A DNA stretch of 6,557 nt from Actinomycetota bacterium (GTDB taxonomy: Bacteria > Actinomycetota > Actinomycetes > Nanopelagicales > Nanopelagicaceae), in assembly GCA_009705185.1 (NCBI GenBank), contig WLCS01000056.1:1-6557 (forward strand), written 5' to 3'. The notes under the pieces were generated by a model. The model was given only the letters and a program-made list of their open reading frames with translations, did not search any database and had not been told where the DNA came from. Each line of letters starts with the position of its first letter. The stretch's first letter is position 1. Position numbers and translations under genes: made by a program. Of the stretch, positions 1 through 6,557 are shown in pieces.

Positions 1-57
1 GCTACGCCAAAGAAAGTAATCGCGCGAGCTCCCAAGCTTGTTAACATCGTTCTTTAA
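1..57 (+). CDS. leuS: Leucyl-tRNA synthetase, C-terminal end (partial)
   Basis: The frame starting at base 1 is open for 18 codons and ends at TAA (55-57), giving ATPKKVIARAPKLVNIVL. This resembles the extreme C-terminus of bacterial LeuRS; the E. coli enzyme ends in a similar K-V-I-x-x-P-x-K-L-x-N-x-V pattern. LeuRS charges tRNA-Leu in the cytoplasm, and its C-terminal domain contacts the tRNA elbow. Only the tail is visible, so no catalytic motif (HIGH, KMSKS) can be checked. From family knowledge, leuS commonly lies just upstream of comEA-comEC in Actinobacteria, which supports the call. The identification rests on a short match plus synteny. Confidence 0.72.
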   Translation, partial: ATPKKVIARAPKLVNIVL

Positions 58-114
58 TCAACACAGTCAGCATTTCTTAGATTTAAAGTAAATGATCTAC
101 TGCACCATCCGTGC

Positions 115-723
115 ATGAATAATTCATATACAGAGAAAATAAGCGCATGGTGGGATGAACTCCACTATTCATCACTTCAAAAACGAGGCCTGGCAGTTGT
201 TGCTGTTCTCGTCATCCTGATTTCGGCACTCTTTGTGTCGCGAGGATCTTCGCAAGAAGTAATTGCCGCACCGCTGGCAGTTGATATCACCACAGTGGTA
301 CCGCTACTTGTCATAGATGTATCGGGCGCGGTGGTGAATCCAGGTGTTTATACATTGCCACCTACCTCTCGAGTAGTCGATGCAATAGAAGCAGCAGGTG
401 GCTTGCAGAAAAATGCAGATACATCGGATATTAATCAGGCGCGAATACTTAAAGATGGCGAACAAATATATGTATATCCAACTGTGCGAGCATCAAATGG
501 AACACCGATAAAGCGGGCTGTACGAAAGAACGGTCCCATCATGATCAACCGAGCATCAGTTAAAGATTATGAAGGTCTTGATGGAATTGGACCTGTCTTG
601 GCACAACGAATTGTCACCTTTCGGAAAGTGAATGGACCATTTGTTGCCATAGAAGATTTGATGAAAGTTCCCGGTATCGGACCAAAGACATTCGAAAAGT
701 TCAAAGCCAAACTGCGCGTTTAA
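115..723 (+). CDS. comEA: ComEA-like DNA receptor (SLBB + helix-hairpin-helix), 202 aa
   Basis: ComEA is a membrane-anchored double-stranded-DNA-binding protein that captures DNA outside the membrane and hands it to the ComEC channel. In order, the protein has a short N-terminal cytoplasmic stretch (1-24, with W12-W13), one membrane segment (about 25-42), a linker, an SLBB domain (about 65-121, with the typical VSGAVVNPGVY and AAGG motifs) and a helix-hairpin-helix DNA-binding domain (about 142-202). The two hairpins are G157-I-G-P and G187-I-G-P, and NGPF at 173-176 is characteristic of the ComEA repeat. There is no signal-peptidase site, so the N-terminus should stay as an anchor. The length is normal. 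ATG 115 is the only ATG, GTG or TTG in this frame after the leuS stop and before the membrane segment, but no Shine-Dalgarno is visible before it. Eight of its eleven arginines are CGA, unlike rpsT downstream. The stop codon abuts the comEC frame. Confidence 0.9.
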   Translation: MNNSYTEKISAWWDELHYSSLQKRGLAVVAVLVILISALFVSRGSSQEVIAAPLAVDITTVVPLLVIDVSGAVVNPGVYTLPPTSRVVDAIEAAGGLQKNADTSDINQARILKDGEQIYVYPTVRASNGTPIKRAVRKNGPIMINRASVKDYEGLDGIGPVLAQRIVTFRKVNGPFVAIEDLMKVPGIGPKTFEKFKAKLRV

Positions 724-806
724 TCGATAGCCGCGCACTTGCTCTAGGTGCTGCGGTATGGATTGGCGCGTTAGTTCAAAGTTGGAGTGCACCGTGGATC
801 ATTTCC
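723..806 (+). other. comEC: Probable N-terminal extension of comEC starting at a non-canonical ATC codon
   Basis: The comEC frame stays open upstream of ATG 807 back to a stop at 579-581. Bases 723-806 translate to 28 residues that begin I-D-S and continue RALALGAAVWIGALVQSW, then SAPWIIS. This is a good membrane helix and fits the D-x-R-x-x-x-A start I expect for actinobacterial ComEC. No ATG, GTG or TTG occurs in frame between 582 and 806. ATC 723-725 overlaps the comEA stop by one base (TAATC), where a coupled TAATG would be usual. The coding character of the stretch is read directly from the sequence; initiation at ATC is inference. No Shine-Dalgarno is seen, so reinitiation after comEA termination is the likely mode. 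Confidence 0.6.
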
Positions 807-2858
807 ATGGTTGCACTCCTTGTTCTTGCAGCGTCTCGATTGCCTTTTTTAAAGGGTGCGCGCAAGACCATGGCGGTGCTGGTGTTAGCGGTCTTACTTG
901 GTTCGATGATTATGTCGATACGAATTGCCGCTCTGGATTCCAGTGCGCTCTCACAATTTGCTGGAAGTAGCGCTTCTGTCGTTGTGCAAATTACGACAGA
1001 CCCAGCACGTGTTGCACCCAAAGTATTTGGAACGGCGATGGCTCCTGTGTCATTTAGTTTCATGGGCCAAGCGATGCTTATTAATGATACGTATTCGCTT
1101 CGAATACCAGTGCGAGTGATTGCATCCACTCGAAGTGTGGATGGGATGTTGCCCGGACAGAAAATTCTGGTGCAAGCAAAAGTCGTACACAGCAAGGAGC
1201 GACGAGTAGCAGCACTTCTGATTGTGAATTCCCGAGTAAAAATTCTTACCGATGCTTCCACGTGGGCAAAGGCACTTGCGCGCATTCGCCTGGGGTTACG
1301 TGGCGCAACTGGCGATGGCGATTCAGGAGCGCTGATTCCCGGAATGGTTATTGGGGATACTTCCAAACAAAGTGTCGAATTCAAGACTGAGATGCGCAGA
1401 TCGGGTTTGACTCACTTGGTAGCTGTAAGCGGTGCCAACTTTGCGATTGTTTCGGCATTTGTTTTATGGGGGATGCAATTCATATTTCGAAAGATTAATT
1501 ACCGGCTGATTGCAACAGCAATTTCGCTCTCGTGTTTTATCGCGTTAGTTCGACCATCACCATCTGTACTGCGTGCGGCGGCGATGGCTGCTGTTTTATT
1601 GATTGCACATGGAAGTCGACAAGGCAGAGATCCATTGCCGGCGCTAGGTTTTGCTATTGCAGCTGTAGTTGCAATCGATCCGTTTCAGTCGCGGGATCCA
1701 GGGTTTGCACTCTCTGTCCTTGCAACTGCAGGGCTATTACTTATTGCGCCGAAGATAAAACCCAAATTTCTAGCACCACCAATTGCCGCAATGGTCCTAT
1801 GCGCACCGGTCATAGTTGCTCTCTCTGGATATGTCAGCCCCATGAGCATTGTTGCTAATGTTTTGGCTGCGCCAGTTGTAGCGCCCATAACAATTGTTGG
1901 ATTTATCGCTGCACTTATTTCTCCATTTGTTCCTGGAATTTCTACTTTGCTCGTCATGTTTATTAAACCCTTGGCAGCGTGGATTGCATGGGTTGCCGCG
2001 TGGTGTTCCACATTTCCAGTATTTACTTTAAAGACAGGGCTGTACGGATTTATTGCTGCGACAGTCCTTGCAGCGGCAATCTATTTCGGGCGAGGTAAAG
2101 CGGCCATCACATTCCTTGTCGTCATTCTTTCCATTACGTGGTTACAGAGGTTTCCTGCGGGGGATTGGAGTATTGCTAATTGCGATATCGGCCAAGGGGA
2201 TTCGATGGTGATTAATTTGCACGACCACAAAGCGATCGTGATTGATGTCGGCCCTGATGCGCAATTAATCGATAGATGTTTACACCAGTTGGGAATTAAT
2301 GAGATTCCGTTGTTGGTGCTGACACATATACATGCCGATCATGTGGGCGGATTAGCTGGCGCGCGAAAGAATAGAAAAGTCGGAGTGACCTGGTTTGGAA
2401 ATATCAATGCTGGAACTCATGCACATGTGGGCAATGTTGATATCGATGTGAAGTGGCCCGATGGTTCAGGAAATTACACACCCAATAACTCCAGCATTGC
2501 TGCGACATTTACATCTGCAGATTTCACACTCTTTGCAGCTGGAGATATAGAGCCCTTAGTGCAGGAGCAATTACGTTCACGTATCGGCCACGTTGATGTC
2601 TACAAAGTTGCCCACCACGGATCTCGATTTCAAGATCCAACACTCATGAGGGAACTTTCTCCCACCGTGGCGGTCATTAGCGTTGGTGCGCTGAATACTT
2701 ATGGACATCCCGCGCCAAGCACGATCTCGGCGCTGACAGGATTAGGCGCTAAGGTATTACGTACCGATATTGATGGCGCAGTTGCAATACGCGCCAATCG
2801 TCATCGGTTATCTGTTCAGCGAAGTAAGAAGTGGTTTAGGCTTTTTTTCTGGAGCTAG
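807..2858 (+). CDS. comEC: ComEC/Rec2-type DNA uptake channel with metallo-beta-lactamase domain, 683 aa from first ATG
   Basis: ComEC is the polytopic inner-membrane protein that carries a single DNA strand into the cytoplasm during natural transformation. Numbered from ATG 807, the protein has N-terminal membrane helices and an extracytoplasmic region (about 1-165). The Competence domain follows (about 180-430), opened by the family signature VIGDTSKQ...LTHLVAVSGAN (181-211) and containing many hydrophobic helices. A metallo-beta-lactamase-fold domain comes last (about 455-665), with D460-I-G-Q-G-D, the metal motif H507-I-H-A-D-H512, D580 in AAGD, H603-H604-G-S and GHPAP (633-637). The metal-ligand motifs look intact, so this domain could be an active nuclease. 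ATG 807 is the first canonical start, but it would cut off the first membrane helix and has no good Shine-Dalgarno; the true start is more likely near 723 (711 aa). The gene is coupled to comEA upstream and holA downstream. Confidence 0.93.
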   Translation: MVALLVLAASRLPFLKGARKTMAVLVLAVLLGSMIMSIRIAALDSSALSQFAGSSASVVVQITTDPARVAPKVFGTAMAPVSFSFMGQAMLINDTYSLRIPVRVIASTRSVDGMLPGQKILVQAKVVHSKERRVAALLIVNSRVKILTDASTWAKALARIRLGLRGATGDGDSGALIPGMVIGDTSKQSVEFKTEMRRSGLTHLVAVSGANFAIVSAFVLWGMQFIFRKINYRLIATAISLSCFIALVRPSPSVLRAAAMAAVLLIAHGSRQGRDPLPALGFAIAAVVAIDPFQSRDPGFALSVLATAGLLLIAPKIKPKFLAPPIAAMVLCAPVIVALSGYVSPMSIVANVLAAPVVAPITIVGFIAALISPFVPGISTLLVMFIKPLAAWIAWVAAWCSTFPVFTLKTGLYGFIAATVLAAAIYFGRGKAAITFLVVILSITWLQRFPAGDWSIANCDIGQGDSMVINLHDHKAIVIDVGPDAQLIDRCLHQLGINEIPLLVLTHIHADHVGGLAGARKNRKVGVTWFGNINAGTHAHVGNVDIDVKWPDGSGNYTPNNSSIAATFTSADFTLFAAGDIEPLVQEQLRSRIGHVDVYKVAHHGSRFQDPTLMRELSPTVAVISVGALNTYGHPAPSTISALTGLGAKVLRTDIDGAVAIRANRHRLSVQRSKKWFRLFFWS

Positions 2859-2868
2859 GTGCGAGAGC

Positions 2869-2874
2869 GAGGGG
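2869..2874 (+). promoter_or_regulatory. Shine-Dalgarno site that sets the holA start
   Basis: GAGGGG lies 8 bases before ATG 2883, an ideal spacing. The in-frame GTG at 2859 directly follows the comEC stop and has no such site, so ATG 2883 is preferred. Confidence 0.75.
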
Positions 2875-2882
2875 ATGAGATT

Positions 2883-3833
2883 ATGAATGACTTCTATCTC
2901 TTGCTCGGTTCAGAAGGCGCACTTGCTGATCGCGCTTTAGCCAAACTCCTTGCGCAACTCAAAGAAGAGAAAGCCGAGATCACTACCGTTTCGGCTGCAG
3001 ATGCCCAAGTTGGTGATATTGCAGATGGTTTAGCTCCATCGCTTTTCTCAGAACGTCGCGCGCTAGTAATTAAAGATCTTCAAGATTTACCTGACGAATC
3101 CAAAGATGAAATCTCTCGCTATTTGAGCCAACCTGACCCAACAATGACGGTGATCTTTATTCATAAGGGCGGGGTAAAAGGTAAGGCGCTACTTGATGCA
3201 ATTAAGAAAATTAAGCCCGAGATTATTTCGTGCGAAGCAATTAAGAAGGAAGCAGATAAAGAATCTTTCGTGAAAGATCTCTTCCTAGATTCTGGGCGCA
3301 AAGCAACTCCTGGTGCAATCAAAGCGCTCGTTGGCGCACTTGGAAATGACCTTCGCGAATTGCAATCTGCAGTTTCACAAATTTCGCTTGACGCTCCTGC
3401 AGGTGCTATTGATGAAGCGATGGTTGATAAATTTCATCAAGGAAGAATCGAAACCACAGGATTTGATGTTGCCGATGCAACAATTGATGGCAATCTTCCT
3501 GTTGCACTTGTGACACTTCGAAGCGCACTTGAAACCGGAACAGATCCAGTGATGGTTACTTCCGCAATTGCTTCATCGCTTCGCAGTTTGGCTAAAGTTT
3601 CAGGAACAAATAAGGGAAGCAAGTCATTTGAACTTGCTGGCGAACTTGGAATGGCGCCGTGGCAGATTGATAAAGCGCGTAGACAATTACAAAGTTGGAC
3701 TCCACGTGGAATTGCGAATGCGGTAGAGGCAATCGCCAAGGCAGATGCCGATGTGAAGGGCGCCTCCTCAGATCCCATCTTTGCCCTCGAAAAGGCGCTG
3801 GCGAGCATCGCTGCCGCCCGCGCTCAGCGCTAG
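2883..3833 (+). CDS. holA: DNA polymerase III delta subunit (clamp loader), 316 aa
   Basis: HolA (delta) is the clamp-loader subunit that opens the beta sliding clamp so it can be placed on primed DNA. The protein starts MNDFYLLLGSE, matching the family's usual F-Y-L-L-x-G opening. It then shows PSLFSERRALVIKDL (52-66), the conserved region near the clamp-binding face, GNDLREL (154-160) in the middle domain, and FDVADA (194-199) with DADVKG (288-293) in the C-terminal collar domain. Delta has no working Walker A ATPase motif, and none is seen here. The length is typical for actinobacterial HolA. ATG 2883 is chosen for its Shine-Dalgarno and the family N-terminus; a start at GTG 2859 would add eight charged residues (VRERGDEI). 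It probably shares a transcript with comEC, lying 24 bases after its stop in the same frame. Confidence 0.9.
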   Translation: MNDFYLLLGSEGALADRALAKLLAQLKEEKAEITTVSAADAQVGDIADGLAPSLFSERRALVIKDLQDLPDESKDEISRYLSQPDPTMTVIFIHKGGVKGKALLDAIKKIKPEIISCEAIKKEADKESFVKDLFLDSGRKATPGAIKALVGALGNDLRELQSAVSQISLDAPAGAIDEAMVDKFHQGRIETTGFDVADATIDGNLPVALVTLRSALETGTDPVMVTSAIASSLRSLAKVSGTNKGSKSFELAGELGMAPWQIDKARRQLQSWTPRGIANAVEAIAKADADVKGASSDPIFALEKALASIAAARAQR

Positions 3834-3853
3834 ATTCCGCCTCATTCTCGATT

Positions 3854-3882
3854 TTGGGCTCATAGGCCTGCGCTGATAACCT
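3854..3882 (+). promoter_or_regulatory. Candidate promoter for the rpsT-lepA-hemW unit
   Basis: TTGGGC (3854-3859) and TAACCT (3877-3882) sit 17 bases apart, and TG at 3874-3875 makes an extended -10 (TGATAACCT). Transcription would start near 3889-3890, leaving a leader of about 50 bases before the rpsT GTG. This lies in the longest intergenic gap of the window (3834-3938), just upstream of a gene expected to be highly expressed. It is a match to housekeeping sigma-factor consensus by eye only. Confidence 0.5.
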
Positions 3883-3925
3883 ACGCATCTGCACAAATCA
3901 CAAGGTTTGGCTAGAAACACATAAA

Positions 3926-3930
3926 CGGAG
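3926..3930 (+). promoter_or_regulatory. Shine-Dalgarno site for rpsT
   Basis: CGGAG lies 8 bases before the GTG at 3939 and supports that non-ATG start. Confidence 0.65.
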
Positions 3931-3938
3931 CAATACAC

Positions 3939-4208
3939 GTGGCAAATATCAAGTCGCAGATCAAGCGTATTAAGACAAACGAGAAGGCATACCTTCGCAA
4001 CAAGTCTGTCTCATCATCAATCAAGACTGCTGTTCGCAAGTTCCGCGACGCGGTTGCTAAGGGTGACGCTGCTGCAACAACTGCCGAACTCCGCGCAGCT
4101 TCAAAGGCACTCGATGTTGCAGTATCAAAAGGTGTTCTTCATAAGAACGCAGCTGCAAATAAGAAGTCATCAATGGCTAAGGCTGCTGCAAAAGCCGGCG
4201 TTCGTTAA
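3939..4208 (+). CDS. rpsT: 30S ribosomal protein S20, 89 aa
   Basis: S20 is a primary 16S rRNA-binding protein of the small ribosomal subunit. The protein opens [21 protein letters not shown], the standard S20 start (N-I-K-S-x-x-K-R). It is rich in Lys and Ala with a helical, basic pattern throughout, and ends in the expected [18 protein letters not shown] stretch. The length is normal for S20. The start codon is GTG at 3939, placed by the conserved second residue A-N-I and by CGGAG upstream; the E. coli gene also uses a non-ATG start (UUG). All six arginines are CGC or CGT, never CGA, consistent with high expression. lepA follows 46 bases later with no convincing terminator between, so the two are probably co-transcribed. 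Confidence 0.97.
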   Translation: MANIKSQIKRIKTNEKAYLRNKSVSSSIKTAVRKFRDAVAKGDAAATTAELRAASKALDVAVSKGVLHKNAAANKKSSMAKAAAKAGVR

Positions 4209-4241
4209 TTCAACCTCGTCTTCTAAAGATTATCCGAAGAT

Positions 4242-4246
4242 AAAGG
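4242..4246 (+). promoter_or_regulatory. Shine-Dalgarno site for lepA
   Basis: AAAGG lies 8 bases before the GTG at 4255 and supports that start, which gives the short N-terminal extension before the GTPase domain. Confidence 0.6.
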
Positions 4247-4254
4247 TCGCTTAA

Positions 4255-6135
4255 GTGCCTGCAATCTCCATTGCCAAGGCGCCTCAACCCGCTTCAACAA
4301 ATCCCGCGCAGATTCGTAATTTCTGCATCATTGCCCATATCGATCACGGCAAATCAACTTTGGCCGATCGCATGCTCCAAATTACTGAAGTTGTAGAAGC
4401 ACGCAACATGCGCGCGCAATATTTAGATCGCATGGATATCGAGCGCGAACGCGGAATCACAATTAAGTCACAAGCAGTTCGTTTGCCATGGCTCAGTGGA
4501 TTAGATGGACAGGAATATGTCCTGAACATGATCGATACACCTGGTCACGTTGACTTTACTTACGAAGTTTCGCGCTCGCTAGCAGCATGTGAAGGCGCAG
4601 TACTTCTTGTTGACTGTGCGCAAGGAATTGAGGCGCAAACTCTCGCCAACCTTTATTTGGCGATGGAGAACAACCTCACGATTATTCCTGTGCTTAATAA
4701 AATTGACTTACCTAATGCGCAACCAGAAAAATTTGCAGCAGAACTTGCTGGACTTATTGGATGCAAAGTTGAAGATGTATTGCGCGTATCTGGAAAGACT
4801 GGCGATGGTGTTGCAGATCTTCTTGATCAAATCATTGCTCAAATTCCTGCACCAGTGGGAGATCCCGATGCTCCTGCGCGCGCGCTGATCTTTGACTCTG
4901 TCTATGACGCATACCGTGGTGTTGTTACTTATGTTCGCGTGGTTGATGGTCGAATCAATCCGCGCGAACAAATTCAAATGTTTTCAACTGGCGTCAAGCA
5001 TGAAGCTCTCGAAGTTGGCGTTATTTCTCCAGAGCCACTTCCATCTAAGGGTCTTGGCGTTGGCGAAGTAGGCTATTTAATTACTGGCGTAAAAGATGTT
5101 CGCCAATCACGTGTGGGTGACACCATCACAAACTTTGCACGACCAACTAAAGATCCACTCGGCGGATATAAGGATCCTAAGCCAATGGTTTTCTCTGGTC
5201 TCTTTCCACTTGATGGCGCAGATTTTCCAGTTCTTCGCGATGCTCTAGAGAAGTTACAGCTCAATGATGCAGCACTTGTATATGAACCAGAAAGTTCAGC
5301 AGCACTTGGTTTTGGATTCCGTTGCGGCTTCCTTGGTTTGCTCCATATGGAAATCGTTCGCGAACGTCTAGAACGCGAAGCGAAATTGAACTTGATATCT
5401 ACTGCGCCAAACGTGGTGTATCGCGTGACTATGGAAGATGGAAAAGAATTCATCGTGACCAACCCATCAGAATTTCCTGATGGAAAGATCAACAATGTGA
5501 AAGAGCCAATCGTTAAATCAACGATTCTTGCGCCGTCTGAATTCATCGGAACCATTATGGAACTCTGCCAAGAGCGTCGCGGTGTGATGCTGGGTATGGA
5601 CTACATCTCTGAAGACCGAGTTGAAATCCGCTACACGTTGCCATTGGCCGAAATTGTTTTCGACTTCTTCGATCAACTTAAATCTCGTACCCGCGGATAT
5701 GCATCCCTTGATTACGAAGAACTTGGTGATGAAGAAGGAAATCTTGTGAAGGTCGACATTCTCTTGCAAGGCGAAGCAGTCGATGCTTTTAGCGCGATTG
5801 TTCACAGAGATAAGGCGTATTCATACGGCGTCATGATGACCGGAAAGCTTCGCGAACTTATTCCGCGTCAGCAGTTCGAAGTTCCGATTCAGGCTGCAAT
5901 CGGCTCACGAATTATTGCTCGCGAATCTATTCGCGCGATCCGTAAAGACGTTCTTGCAAAATGTTACGGTGGAGATATTTCACGTAAGCGCAAACTTCTG
6001 GAGAAGCAGAAGGAAGGTAAGAAGCGCATGAAGATGGTGGGACGCGTTGAAGTTCCACAAGAAGCATTCGTTGCCGCACTTGCAACCGATGCTGATATTG
6101 AAAAGATTAAAGCAGCGCGCAAGCTCGAATCCTAA
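4255..6135 (+). CDS. lepA: Elongation factor 4 (LepA), ribosomal GTPase, 626 aa
   Basis: LepA/EF4 is a translation GTPase that binds the ribosome and has been linked to back-translocation and to 30S assembly. The GTPase motifs are all present: G1 AHIDHGKS (27-34), G2 RGIT (66-69), G3 DTPGH (94-98), G4 NKID (148-151) and G5 SGKTG (179-183). Domain II follows at about 205-295 and domain III at about 305-390, including [16 protein letters not shown] (351-366). An EF-G-like domain V spans about 415-495. The LepA-specific C-terminal domain carries [20 protein letters not shown] (570-589), which separates it from EF-G. The protein is full length with a roughly 20-residue N-terminal extension. The start is GTG 4255, supported by AAAGG upstream. 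It sits between rpsT and hemW, an order common in Actinobacteria; hemW begins 4 bases after its stop. Confidence 0.97.
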   Translation: MPAISIAKAPQPASTNPAQIRNFCIIAHIDHGKSTLADRMLQITEVVEARNMRAQYLDRMDIERERGITIKSQAVRLPWLSGLDGQEYVLNMIDTPGHVDFTYEVSRSLAACEGAVLLVDCAQGIEAQTLANLYLAMENNLTIIPVLNKIDLPNAQPEKFAAELAGLIGCKVEDVLRVSGKTGDGVADLLDQIIAQIPAPVGDPDAPARALIFDSVYDAYRGVVTYVRVVDGRINPREQIQMFSTGVKHEALEVGVISPEPLPSKGLGVGEVGYLITGVKDVRQSRVGDTITNFARPTKDPLGGYKDPKPMVFSGLFPLDGADFPVLRDALEKLQLNDAALVYEPESSAALGFGFRCGFLGLLHMEIVRERLEREAKLNLISTAPNVVYRVTMEDGKEFIVTNPSEFPDGKINNVKEPIVKSTILAPSEFIGTIMELCQERRGVMLGMDYISEDRVEIRYTLPLAEIVFDFFDQLKSRTRGYASLDYEELGDEEGNLVKVDILLQGEAVDAFSAIVHRDKAYSYGVMMTGKLRELIPRQQFEVPIQAAIGSRIIARESIRAIRKDVLAKCYGGDISRKRKLLEKQKEGKKRMKMVGRVEVPQEAFVAALATDADIEKIKAARKLES

Positions 6136-6139
6136 GACC

Positions 6140-6557
6140 ATGCTCTCTTTCTACGTACATATTCCTTATTGCGTACGCCGATGCGGATATTGCGACTTCA
6201 ATACCTACACACCATCAGAGCTACAAGATGGAGCTACTCTAGAAATCGTTTCTGGTGATTACATCGATGCTGTTCTTAAAGAATTAGATGCTGCGCCAAC
6301 TGATGTAGTACCAACTATTTTCTTTGGGGGAGGAACCCCATCCCTGCTTCCGCCTAAAGATCTAGGTCGAGTCATCGCCGCGATCAAAGCGCGTAACGGG
6401 CTTACCGATGATTGCGAGATCACTTTAGAAGCGAATCCAGACTCAGTTACACAAGAGAAGTTGAATGAGCTCATTGCTGTGGGTTTTAATCGCATCTCTT
6501 TCGGTATGCAATCTTCAAATCCTGAAGTGCTAAAAGTTCTTGATCGCACACATAACC
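6140..6557 (+). CDS. hemW: HemW-like radical SAM heme chaperone, N-terminal 139 codons (cut by window edge)
   Basis: HemW (formerly called an oxygen-independent coproporphyrinogen III oxidase-like protein) is a radical SAM protein thought to bind heme and deliver it to target proteins. The visible part begins MLSFYVHIPYC and carries the cluster motif C11-x3-C15-x2-C18 followed by DF, the SAM-binding GGGTPS (63-68), EANPDS (97-102) and NRISFGMQS (117-125). The C-x3-C-x2-C motif without a further nearby cysteine favours HemW over HemN, although the C-terminal HemW domain is outside the window. ATG 6140 is the only reasonable start; it lies 4 bases after the lepA stop with no clear Shine-Dalgarno, suggesting translational coupling. 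From family knowledge, hrcA and dnaJ often come next. Confidence 0.93.
   Translation, partial: MLSFYVHIPYCVRRCGYCDFNTYTPSELQDGATLEIVSGDYIDAVLKELDAAPTDVVPTIFFGGGTPSLLPPKDLGRVIAAIKARNGLTDDCEITLEANPDSVTQEKLNELIAVGFNRISFGMQSSNPEVLKVLDRTHN

Noticed and set aside
58..114. A comEA promoter in the leuS-comEA gap (TAAAGT at 84-89 as a -10)
   Set aside because: No acceptable -35 element lies 16-18 bases upstream, so the match is too weak to list.
690..730. A programmed -1 frameshift joining comEA to comEC, since the comEC frame is open through the end of comEA
   Set aside because: The only A-rich site (GAAAAG near 694-699) is not a proper slippery heptamer, no downstream stem is evident, and ComEA and ComEC are separate proteins across the family.
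758..970. ATG at 758 as an alternative comEC start
   Set aside because: It is in a different frame from comEC and gives a Cys- and His-rich product with no membrane helix or known domain.
776..1384. A long open frame on the minus strand (202 codons) opposite comEA/comEC
   Set aside because: It lies wholly opposite the start of comEC, has no recognisable domain, and is expected from the codon pattern of the real gene on the + strand.
2842..2848. Run of seven Ts near the end of comEC as an intrinsic terminator
   Set aside because: No GC-rich hairpin precedes it, and it encodes part of the ComEC C-terminus in frame.
3820..3830. GCGCTCAGCGC inverted repeat at the end of holA as a terminator
   Set aside because: The stem is only about 4 bp, lies inside the coding region and has no T run after it.
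4230..4243. TTATC-CGAA-GATAA small hairpin just before the lepA Shine-Dalgarno as a terminator or translational switch
   Set aside because: It has five mostly A/T pairs, no T run after it, and only slight overlap with the ribosome site; it could easily be chance.

Overview
This window is a compact run of genes, all on the + strand, with no mobile element, RNA gene, CRISPR array or unexplained long gap. The order is leuS (3' end) - comEA - comEC - holA - rpsT - lepA - hemW (5' end). From general knowledge, this arrangement is typical of Actinobacteria. Three things point to a small-genome, lower-GC member of that phylum, such as the freshwater acI/Nanopelagicales group: moderate GC (by eye somewhat below 50%), very short intergenic gaps, and GTG starts on rpsT and lepA. 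That placement is inferred from synteny and style, not from a search.

Layout: bases 1-57 are the last 18 codons of a leucyl-tRNA synthetase. After a 57-base gap comes comEA (115-723), a membrane-anchored DNA receptor with SLBB and helix-hairpin-helix domains. It abuts comEC (canonical start 807, probable real start near 723, end 2858), the inner-membrane DNA channel with a C-terminal metallo-beta-lactamase-type domain. holA (2883-3833), the DNA polymerase III clamp-loader delta subunit, follows immediately. A 105-base gap carries a credible promoter, then rpsT (ribosomal protein S20, 3939-4208), lepA (elongation factor 4, 4255-6135) and the start of hemW (6140 to the edge), a radical-SAM heme chaperone.

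How they fit together: comEA and comEC form a DNA-uptake pair, with ComEA binding double-stranded DNA outside the membrane and ComEC passing a single strand through it. The remaining genes are housekeeping: replication (holA), translation (leuS, rpsT, lepA) and heme handling (hemW). Spacing suggests two transcription units, comEA-comEC-holA and rpsT-lepA-hemW, the second served by the promoter upstream of rpsT.

I found no new biological system. The most interesting observation is at the comEA/comEC junction. The comEC reading frame, including a clear N-terminal membrane segment, continues upstream of its first ATG, but no ATG, GTG or TTG is available there. Where a TAATG stop/start overlap would be expected, the sequence reads TAATC. 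This suggests an ATC start codon, or an ATG lost by mutation or sequence error.
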